Shown: positions 58,205 through 64,000 of the stretch, piece by piece
Numbering within the stretch: the first letter of the stretch is position 1
Layout of the letters: every line of letters starts with the position of its first letter
NCBI RefSeq assembly: GCF_025677645.1
Contig: NZ_CP106879.1
Span: 3,534,001-3,598,000, forward strand
DNA length: 64,000 bases
Reading direction: 5' to 3'
DNA from: Curtobacterium poinsettiae
Lineage (GTDB): Bacteria > Actinomycetota > Actinomycetes > Actinomycetales > Microbacteriaceae
Program-made: the position numbers and the translations under genes
The notes under the pieces: model-generated
Told to the model about the DNA's origin: nothing
The model's input: only the letters and a program-made list of their open reading frames with translations
Database searches by the model: none

Positions 58205-59148
58205 GCGTCCCTCCCGATGGCGAGTGCGCGGTTGAGGATCTGGCTGACGCCGAACACGACGACGAACAGCACGACTCCGGCGGCTGCCGCGTACCCGAAC
58301 TGCTGCCGTTCGAAGGCGGCGCGGTAGATGAACATGGCGACGGAGAGCGTGGCTTCGCCCGGGCCGCCCTTGGTGAGCAGGTAGGGCTCGTCGAACAGCT
58401 GCGCGGCACTGATGAAGCTCGTCACCACGACGAACGCCGTGACCGGTCGGATCGCCGGGAGCGTCACGTTGGTGAACTTCCGGAAGGTGCCTGCCCCGTC
58501 GAGCGACGCGGCTTCGTACTGCTCGGGCGACACGTTCTGCAGTGCTGCCAGGAAGAAGATCGTCAGGTACCCGACCGTGCGCCACAGGAGCACGAAGCCG
58601 ATGGCGACCTTCGCGAGCGTCGGGTCGCCGAGCCAGTCGGTGTTCGGCAGTCCGAACAGTGCCTTGAGCGTGGCGTTGAGCAGACCGTAGTTCGTGTCGA
58701 ACACCAGGCTGTAGATGAGCGCGATGACGATCGGCGACAGCACCATCGGGATGAAGAACGTCACCCGGAACAGGTCTCGGGCGCGGAGCCCCTTGGCGTT
58801 GAGCGCCTGCGCGACCAGGAGCGAGCACGGCACGATGACGAACACGGCGATGAGTGTGTAGATCAGCGAGTTGACCAGGGCGGTGCCGAAGCTGGTGTCC
58901 CGGAACAGGTTCGCGTAGTTGGACAGGCCGATCCAGTTCGGCGTGCCGAGGCCGACCCACTCGGTGAGTGACAGGTACACGGCGGCGAGGACCGGCACGA
59001 TCATGAAGAGCCCGTACAGCACGTAGAACGGTGCGATGAACAGGTACGGCGCGCTGCCCCCGTTCGTGTTCAGGCGTCGGCGACGAGCGGGCGGATCGGT
59101 CGTGGTGGTGGCGGACACCGGGATGCCGGTGGCGGTTGATGTGGACAA
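58201..59148 (-). CDS. Carbohydrate ABC transporter permease (MalF type)
   Basis: A 315-residue permease with about six helices. The EAA loop is YEAASLDGAGTFRKFTNVTLPAIRP near residue 215. It forms the membrane channel with the MalG-type protein. The start is a TTG at 59148, supported by GAGGAGG six bases upstream, an uncommon start codon with a strong ribosome site. Upstream lies the binding-protein gene. Confidence 0.92.
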   Translation of the reverse strand: MSTSTATGIPVSATTTTDPPARRRRLNTNGGSAPYLFIAPFYVLYGLFMIVPVLAAVYLSLTEWVGLGTPNWIGLSNYANLFRDTSFGTALVNSLIYTLIAVFVIVPCSLLVAQALNAKGLRARDLFRVTFFIPMVLSPIVIALIYSLVFDTNYGLLNATLKALFGLPNTDWLGDPTLAKVAIGFVLLWRTVGYLTIFFLAALQNVSPEQYEAASLDGAGTFRKFTNVTLPAIRPVTAFVVVTSFISAAQLFDEPYLLTKGGPGEATLSVAMFIYRAAFERQQFGYAAAAGVVLFVVVFGVSQILNRALAIGRDA

Positions 59149-59159
59149 CGTCGTCCTCC

Positions 59160-60539
59160 TCAGGCGCGGGTCTGGCCGCGGAAGTCGGCCGCAGCGGCGT
59201 CGAGCGCCTGCTTCGGGGATATCTGGCCCTTGTAGGCCTTGATGAGGTAGCCGCTCAGGACGGTCTGCAGGATCGAGGCATCGGCGCTCTGGTGCTGCGA
59301 GGGCACGTCGTCGACGACCGACTTGTAGACGCCGAACAGCTGCTGCCCGCCGAAGTACGGGTCGCTCAGCGCCGCGAGCCGCGGGTCGTCGTAGACCGAT
59401 CGGAGCGTCGGCAGGTAGCCGAGGTCCTGGTAGCGCTTCACCTGCTGGTCCGGATCGAGGTACGCGGCGAGCACCAGGTCGATCCCGGCCCTCGTGAGCG
59501 GCTTGTCGCGGAGCACCGAGAACCCGGTGCCGCCGCCGACGCTCGTCGTGCTGCCACCACCCGCGAACCGGGGCAGGTTCCGCACCTTCCACTTGCCCTT
59601 CTGCTCGGGCACGTTCGGCTTGATGCCGTAGCTGGCGTACCAGGAGGGCATGTCGACGGCCAGGATCGTGCCGCCCTTCAGCCCGGACTGCAGGCTCGGT
59701 CCGTACATGTCGGCGACCGTCGCGATGGCACCGGACTGCACACCGTCGACCAGGAACTGCAGGGTGCGTTCGGCCTCCGGCGTCTGGATGTCGATGCCGC
59801 CGTCCTCGTCGTACAGGTCGCCGCCCCGCTGGAGCAGCAGGATCTGGTAGCTCTGCAGCGTGCCGCCCGGATCGGTGACCGCCACGGCGTGCAGCGAGAC
59901 ACCCTTGCTCTTGTTGAGCTTCGCGCCGACGTCCATGTACTCCTCCCACGTCGTCAGGTCGTCGGGGATGCCGAGGGCCTCGAACTGGTCGGCTCGGTGG
60001 TAGTAGACGCACAATGGCGTGTCCGAGTCGAGCGCGTAGAGGTGCCCGTCCTTCGAGAACGGCGTGAGTCGCGCAGCGATGAGGTCGTCCTTGCGCGACG
60101 CCACCGACGGCGACAGGTCGCTCAGCAGCTCTGCAGCGATGTCACCGCGGAGCATCCGGCAGAACGCCCCGATCTCGAGCCCGGCGACGTCCGGCGTGCC
60201 CGTGCCGGCGACGGCCTGCGCGATGAGCTTGGTCGGGATGTCGGCCGCGGCGATGGTGGTGATGTCGAGCGCGAAGTCGAAGTCGGACTTCCGGTCGGCG
60301 ACCGGCAGCGCCTCGGTGAAGAACTTCTCGTAGCCGGGGTCGTGCGTCCAGAAGGACAGGTCAGCGCGTCCGGAACGCACGGCTGCGGTGGACTGTGGAG
60401 AGCAGCCCGCGAGCAGCGCGCCGAGGGCGATGCTGCCTCCCGCGGCGGCGCCCCACCGGAGCAGGTCGCGTCGGCTCGGTCCACGGCCTGGAGGCACAGG
60501 TGGCGCAGGTGGGGAGAGTCGCCTGGGTACTGGGGTCAC
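59160..60539 (-). CDS. Extracellular sugar-binding lipoprotein of an ABC transporter
   Basis: A 459-residue solute-binding protein of family 1. The N-terminus has a twin-arginine motif (SRRDLLRWGAAAGG) followed by a lipobox (LLAGC), so it is probably exported folded via Tat and lipid-anchored. The mature part shows LSFWTHDPGYEKFF and the usual two-lobe pattern. It captures the sugar for the two permeases downstream. The GTG at 60539 follows AGGAG by about six bases. The LacI-type operator at 60594-60605 precedes it. Confidence 0.9.
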   Translation of the reverse strand: MTPVPRRLSPPAPPVPPGRGPSRRDLLRWGAAAGGSIALGALLAGCSPQSTAAVRSGRADLSFWTHDPGYEKFFTEALPVADRKSDFDFALDITTIAAADIPTKLIAQAVAGTGTPDVAGLEIGAFCRMLRGDIAAELLSDLSPSVASRKDDLIAARLTPFSKDGHLYALDSDTPLCVYYHRADQFEALGIPDDLTTWEEYMDVGAKLNKSKGVSLHAVAVTDPGGTLQSYQILLLQRGGDLYDEDGGIDIQTPEAERTLQFLVDGVQSGAIATVADMYGPSLQSGLKGGTILAVDMPSWYASYGIKPNVPEQKGKWKVRNLPRFAGGGSTTSVGGGTGFSVLRDKPLTRAGIDLVLAAYLDPDQQVKRYQDLGYLPTLRSVYDDPRLAALSDPYFGGQQLFGVYKSVVDDVPSQHQSADASILQTVLSGYLIKAYKGQISPKQALDAAAADFRGQTRA

Positions 60540-60593
60540 GAAGGTCTCCTGACGTCGTCGTCGAGGTGCGTGCGGAAGTGGCGGTGAGCGCGC

Positions 60594-60605
60594 GTGAGCG
60601 CTCAC
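60594..60605 (-). promoter_or_regulatory. LacI-type operator before the sugar ABC-GH42 operon
   Basis: The perfect palindrome GTGAGCGCTCAC, with more GTGAG half-sites beside it, lies 54 bases before the binding-protein start and after the lacI-type gene. This 12-mer is the core of the symmetric lac operator. The LacI-family protein encoded next is the likely binder. Confidence 0.65.
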
Positions 60606-60644
60606 TCACGGGACGGACGCGGGCCGCGCCTCCCGTCCGGGGGT

Positions 60645-61706
60645 TCAGTCGGCGGGGCGGAGGTGACGCCGCTCAGCGGACGGCGGCGCGCTGGTGGCGC
60701 GCGTGATCAACTGGCCGGGCAGCATCCGGTGGCGCTCGGCCGGCGGGTGGCCGTCGAGTGTGCGGAAGAGGCGGTGCATCGCGAGGCGGGTAGCCTCGTC
60801 GAAGTCCTGGCGGATGGTCGTGAGCGGCGTCGGCAGGTAGGCCGAGATCGGCATGTCGTCGAAGCCGACGATGCTGACGTCACCTGGCACGGACAACCCG
60901 CGCTGCTGGATGGCGGCCATCGCGCCGATCGCCATCTGGTCGTTCGCGACGAAGACCGCCGTCAGGTCCGGGCGGCCGAGCAACGAGCGCATGGCCTCGT
61001 AGCCGCTCTGCGGCGACCAGTCTCCCTCGGCCGGTGCGTGCTCGGCGACGCCGGCGTCCTGTAGCGCCGCCCGCCACCCCGCCAGCCGGCGCGAACTCGA
61101 GGTCCAGTCCGCCGGACCCGCGATGTGCCAGACGGTCTCGTGCCCGAGGGCGAGCAGGTGATCGGTGGCCGCGAAGGCGGCGCCGCTCTCGTCGAGACCG
61201 ACCGCAAGGGTGTTCTCGCGGTCGGCGACATCCGGCGGCCCGAGCGTCAGCACCGTCACGCTCTGGGGCAGGCGGAGCTGGTCCATCTGGTTCTCGACCG
61301 GCTCCGAGAAGACGATCGCCTCGACGTCCTGGCCGACGAGCGAGTCGACCGCCGGCTGGAGCTCGGATGCGGTCGCCGCGACGGTGCGGACGATGGCCAG
61401 GCTGTACCCGTTCGTGCGGCACGCCTGCTCGACGCCGGTGAGCATGGCGGTCGGGCCGTACAGGTTCGTGCCGATGGTGATGAGACCGATCCGGCGGGAG
61501 CGCTGCGACTTGAGGGAGCGCGCAGCGGCGTTCGGGCGGAAATCCAGCTCGTCGATCGCTTCGAGGACCCGGGCGCGGACCGCCTCGGTGACGTGCGGTT
61601 CGTCGTTCACCACGCGGGAGACGGTCTTCTGGGAGACGCCCGCCAGGGTCGCGACGTCGGTCATGGAGGCCGGACGGAGGCGATGAACCGATGCGTTGCC
61701 GCTCAT
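60645..61706 (-). CDS. LacI-family transcriptional repressor
   Basis: A 353-residue repressor with the N-terminal LacI HTH (MTDVATLAGVSQKTVSRVVN, residues about 15-34), the hinge helix region (NAAARSLKSQ) and a periplasmic-binding-protein-like ligand domain (LITIGTNLYG, FVANDQMAIGAM, VSIVGFDDMPIS). It should bind the operator at 60594-60605 and respond to a galactoside or other imported sugar. The ATG at 61706 follows AAGGAG by six bases. It is upstream of, and on the same strand as, the ABC-GH42 operon. Confidence 0.93.
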   Translation of the reverse strand: MSGNASVHRLRPASMTDVATLAGVSQKTVSRVVNDEPHVTEAVRARVLEAIDELDFRPNAAARSLKSQRSRRIGLITIGTNLYGPTAMLTGVEQACRTNGYSLAIVRTVAATASELQPAVDSLVGQDVEAIVFSEPVENQMDQLRLPQSVTVLTLGPPDVADRENTLAVGLDESGAAFAATDHLLALGHETVWHIAGPADWTSSSRRLAGWRAALQDAGVAEHAPAEGDWSPQSGYEAMRSLLGRPDLTAVFVANDQMAIGAMAAIQQRGLSVPGDVSIVGFDDMPISAYLPTPLTTIRQDFDEATRLAMHRLFRTLDGHPPAERHRMLPGQLITRATSAPPSAERRHLRPAD

Positions 61707-61773
61707 CGTCAGCTCCTTCACTGCTCCGTGGGACCGGCCGGGACCGGGTGTGGGAGCAAGACAACCACGGCAT

Positions 61774-61787
61774 TGTCTACGTAGTCA
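61774..61787. promoter_or_regulatory. Near-palindrome in the lacI upstream region
   Basis: TGTCTACGTAGTCA is a 14-mer with one mismatched pair. On the minus strand it overlaps TTGACT (61783-61788), a plausible -35 for the lacI-type gene, although a convincing -10 is not seen. It could be an autoregulatory site. Confidence 0.35.
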
Positions 61788-61893
61788 AGAGCGATTCCGC
61801 GGTGGTCATCGCAGTTGCGAGGTTGTGGCTCGTATTGATGTGCAGCATTCTGGATTGGTTCGCCGTGCCGAGGCGCGAACCGAGAGGAAGAAC

Positions 61894-61941
61894 ATGAAGA
61901 AGATCCGGGTCGCATGCCACGCGGGCGGAGACAGGCGGTGA
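61894..61941 (+). CDS. Possible 15-residue leader peptide
   Basis: MKKIRVACHAGGDRR, preceded by GAGAGGAAG. Its stop codon overlaps the GTG start of the membrane protein gene (GTGA). The size, ribosome site and overlap suggest translational coupling or a regulatory leader; it may also be chance. Confidence 0.35.
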   Translation: MKKIRVACHAGGDRR

Positions 61942-62516
61942 GGGCGTCAGGCACCTGGCCCTCCGTGCGCAGAGGTGCCACCGCCGCCCTGATGGTCGCC
62001 ACCACCGGCGCCTCGCTGCTGGCGGTCGACAACCTGCTCGGCTTCATCGGAACGCATCTGCTCGCAGCAGGGCCAGTGTTGCTGGTCGCTGCGATCTCGG
62101 TGCCAGCAGGAGTCGTGGCCGCTGCCGGTGCTGCGCTCGCTCGCGACGCCGTGCACCTCGTCTTCGCGGCCGCCACCGCCGTCTTCGTGAGCGCTCTGTC
62201 GCCGGCGACCAGCAGCCAGCTGTGGCTCCCCATCGCGGTCGTCCTGCAGGCGCTCGTCCCGTTGGGCTTCGCAGCCGCCGGGCTGCTGGTCCTTCGCGGT
62301 TCGGGGAACTTCACCGCGGTGCGGGTCCTCGCGGTGATGCTCGTGGGGTTCGCCGCCGCCTGGATCGTCACCGCGTTCATCCCGGTGGCGCTCGTGGCGT
62401 TCCTCCTCGCGCAGGCCGGCACGCTGGTCGTCGGGGCTGCCCTCAGCCTGCAGCCGGTTCTTCGCCGCGGCCGGAGTCTTGCGCGTGAGCTGTGGTCGAG
62501 CGCGGAGGTCCGCTGA
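61938..62516 (+). CDS. Uncharacterised membrane protein
   Basis: A 192-residue protein with about five hydrophobic segments covering most of its length (ALMVATTGASLLAVDNLLGF, VLLVAAISVPAGVVAAAGAAL, and others) and a short basic C-terminus. No family recognised. I chose the GTG at 61938 because GGAG lies seven bases upstream; the ATG at 61914 is in frame but without a ribosome site. It is divergent from the LacI-type gene and 109 bases before the GH20 gene. Confidence 0.65.
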   Translation: MRASGTWPSVRRGATAALMVATTGASLLAVDNLLGFIGTHLLAAGPVLLVAAISVPAGVVAAAGAALARDAVHLVFAAATAVFVSALSPATSSQLWLPIAVVLQALVPLGFAAAGLLVLRGSGNFTAVRVLAVMLVGFAAAWIVTAFIPVALVAFLLAQAGTLVVGAALSLQPVLRRGRSLARELWSSAEVR

Positions 62517-62625
62517 GGATCCCCGCCGCACGTCGCTGGGCGGTGTGCGTTCGACGCGGTGCGGATACGATCGTGCGCGCATCCCGACCCAGCGAGGGCA
62601 AGGGGCGTTCGAGGGGGAGAACAGC

Positions 62626-64000
62626 GTGGTGCGTCAGCAGGGAAACGTGGGTCCCGGATCGTCTGCCAGGCGCACGCTTGCGGTCGGGCTGGCGATCGCC
62701 GTGTCGGCCGCAGCTCTGGTCGGCATCCGTGCAACGGCAGGATCAGCGGACACCGCAGCCTCGGCGGTGACGGTGACGAAGGTCACGGCGACGACCACCG
62801 CCACCTCGACCGGCACCGCTGTGCGCACCACGCTGAAGGTGAAGAACACCGCCGCGGTGCGGAAACCAGCTTCCTCCGCGTGGCTGTACCTGTCCGCCGG
62901 CACCAAGAAGTACACGCTCGGCCGGGTCGCGGTGAAGGCACTCGCCGCTGGTTCGAGCACCTCGGTCACCGCAGTGCGCGGCACGCCTTCCCGTGCTGCA
63001 GCCGGCAAGTACTCGGTCTTCGCCTGCACGGGCGCCTACTCCGTCGACAAGTGCCGCACGTCGACGGGGACCGTCACCACCAAGCCGACCAAGCGCGCGC
63101 GTCCGGAGACGGGCGTGATGCTCGACGTCGCTCGCGCCTACTACCCCGTGGCGTTGGTCAAGCGGTACATCGACCTGCTCGCCGACGACGGCGGCCGCTT
63201 CCTGCACCTGCACCTCACCGACGACCAGAACGTCGGGATCGAGAGCACGGTCCTCGGCCAGACCCTTGCGAATGCCGATCTCGACCACGGCGTCTACACG
63301 AGCCGGGTCACCCATCGCCCGTTCCTGAGCGCCGCGCAGGCGCGCACGATCGCCGACTACGCGGCGAAGCGGGGCATCGCGGTCGTGCCGGAGATCGACA
63401 CTCCCGGCCACATGGCCGCCGCGTTCGCCCTGCTCGAGGAGCAGCACGGCACGAAGTGGGTCGACCGCATCCGTTCGGGTGAGAACGAACTCGACACGTC
63501 GGTGCCCGAGAGTCTCGCGCTGGCGAAGAAGCTCTCCGCCGAGGTGCAGCGGACCTTCCCCTCCAGCCGCACCGTGCACATCGGCGGCGACGAATGGGGC
63601 GACGACGTCACCGCCGCCCAACGCGTCGCCTGGATGAACGCGATGGCGGCCGCACTCGGCGACCGCGAGGTCTGGGCCTGGAACGACGGGATCGATCGGG
63701 TCACGGTCGGGCGACTCGACCCCCGCATCCGCGTCACCTACTGGAGCTTCGACGGCGACACCGAGGACGCAGCGGAGCGCCGCGAACGCCGAGCGCGGCG
63801 GGCCAGTGCGGCCGACCTGCAGAAAGCCGGCATCGACCTGCTCAACTACAACTCGTACTACCTCTACGAGGTGCCGACCGACCTCGACCCAGCCGACAGC
63901 GAGTACACCGTCGCCGACCTCCGCGAGAACTGGTCACTCCGGGCGTGGGACGGCGACTCCGGTTCACTGCTCGCTGCTCCGATGTCGGGCGCGGCCGTCG
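62626..64000 (+). CDS. Secreted GH20 beta-N-acetylhexosaminidase with CARDB-like domain (3' partial)
   Basis: The frame is open to the right edge; 458 residues are visible. A signal peptide (RRTLAVGLAIAVSAAALVGI) leads into a CARDB-like beta-sandwich (about 45-145) with a Cys pair. The GH20 barrel follows: GVMLDVARAYYPVALVKRYIDLLA, LHLTDDQ, EIDTPGHMAA and the catalytic Asp-Glu pair in HIGGDEWGDD near residue 326. GH20 enzymes release terminal GlcNAc or GalNAc by substrate-assisted catalysis. The GTG at 62626 follows GGGGGAG; the GTG at 62629 is equivalent. Confidence 0.9.
   Translation, partial: MVRQQGNVGPGSSARRTLAVGLAIAVSAAALVGIRATAGSADTAASAVTVTKVTATTTATSTGTAVRTTLKVKNTAAVRKPASSAWLYLSAGTKKYTLGRVAVKALAAGSSTSVTAVRGTPSRAAAGKYSVFACTGAYSVDKCRTSTGTVTTKPTKRARPETGVMLDVARAYYPVALVKRYIDLLADDGGRFLHLHLTDDQNVGIESTVLGQTLANADLDHGVYTSRVTHRPFLSAAQARTIADYAAKRGIAVVPEIDTPGHMAAAFALLEEQHGTKWVDRIRSGENELDTSVPESLALAKKLSAEVQRTFPSSRTVHIGGDEWGDDVTAAQRVAWMNAMAAALGDREVWAWNDGIDRVTVGRLDPRIRVTYWSFDGDTEDAAERRERRARRASAADLQKAGIDLLNYNSYYLYEVPTDLDPADSEYTVADLRENWSLRAWDGDSGSLLAAPMSGAAV

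Noticed and set aside
60480..60500. CCTGGAGGC in the 5' part of the binding-protein gene
   Set aside because: It encodes the N-terminal Pro/Gly stretch before the Tat motif and has no partner arm.
1..64000. Search for CRISPR arrays, tRNAs, rRNAs, transposases, integrases or restriction/defence genes
   Set aside because: None was seen by reading both strands. Short repeats are palindromes or coding repeats, not spaced direct repeats.

Overview
The window is very GC-rich and gene-dense. Most genes start with ATG or GTG, with a few TTG starts. Stop/start overlaps such as ATGA and GTGA are common, and many genes look leaderless. Together with the gene content (a fused OleBC, an Asp23/AmaP locus, CsoR-CopZ-CopA, an OleABCD-type cluster), this points to an actinobacterium. 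Microbacteriaceae is most likely, probably something close to Curtobacterium; that placement is inferred from style and content, not from a marker gene. I saw no rRNA, tRNA, CRISPR array, insertion sequence or phage gene.

Layout. 1-6 kb: end of a quinone-reductase-like gene, a ZIP metal transporter, a sugar/H+ symporter, a small unknown gene and pgi. 6.1-10.2 kb: csoR-copZ-copA copper operon behind a CsoR box, and a divergent AraC-type regulator. 10.4-13.9 kb: an expanded envelope-stress locus with two Asp23/Gls24 proteins, a DUF2273-like protein, an Asp23-like remnant, a DUF6286-like protein, an AmaP-like anchor, CsbD and a small membrane protein. 14-19.4 kb: a membrane-anchored gamma-glutamylcyclotransferase-like protein, then the long-chain olefin operon oleA-oleBC-oleD on the minus strand. 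19.4-21.2 kb: rimK fused to an RCK_C domain, with a divergent RimB-like protease. 21.3-29.8 kb: esterase and TetR facing an MFS exporter, a peroxiredoxin-like protein, a NarL-type two-component system, a NatAB-type ABC exporter and an XRE/DUF2975 pair.

29.8-35.5 kb: YeiH transporter, a tandem pair of unknown membrane paralogues, a hydrolase, a DUF3892-like protein, an SLC45/GPH-like MFS protein and a tiny acidic protein. 35.7-42.2 kb: a 5-oxoproline (pyroglutamate) module made of pxpABC, a monooxygenase-like protein, DUF2891, the DUF979/DUF969 membrane pair and a divergent GntR regulator. The palindrome TTGTTCAACAA lies both at the pxpA promoter and at the DUF969/gntR intergenic region, which ties the two halves together. 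42.3-44.5 kb: TetR and several small membrane or secreted proteins. 44.8-48.0 kb: a DUF6421-like protein, an SDR and a threonine-aldolase-like PLP enzyme, apparently one functional unit. 48.0-52.1 kb: a CitMHS transporter and a divergent CitAB-type two-component system. 52.1-53.2 kb: two small conserved genes. 53.3-64 kb: a hemicellulose/glycan locus with a cytoplasmic GH10 xylanase, a carbamoyltransferase remnant, a GH42 beta-galactosidase, a sugar ABC importer without its ATPase, a LacI regulator, a small membrane protein and the start of a secreted GH20 hexosaminidase.

Two window-wide patterns stand out. First, about fifteen genes have a TANNNT- or CANNAT-like hexamer ending exactly 6 or 7 bases before the start codon, the signature of leaderless transcripts. 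Second, gene ends repeatedly carry a related hairpin with the core GGAGGCCCG or GGAGGCGCG, mostly between convergent genes.
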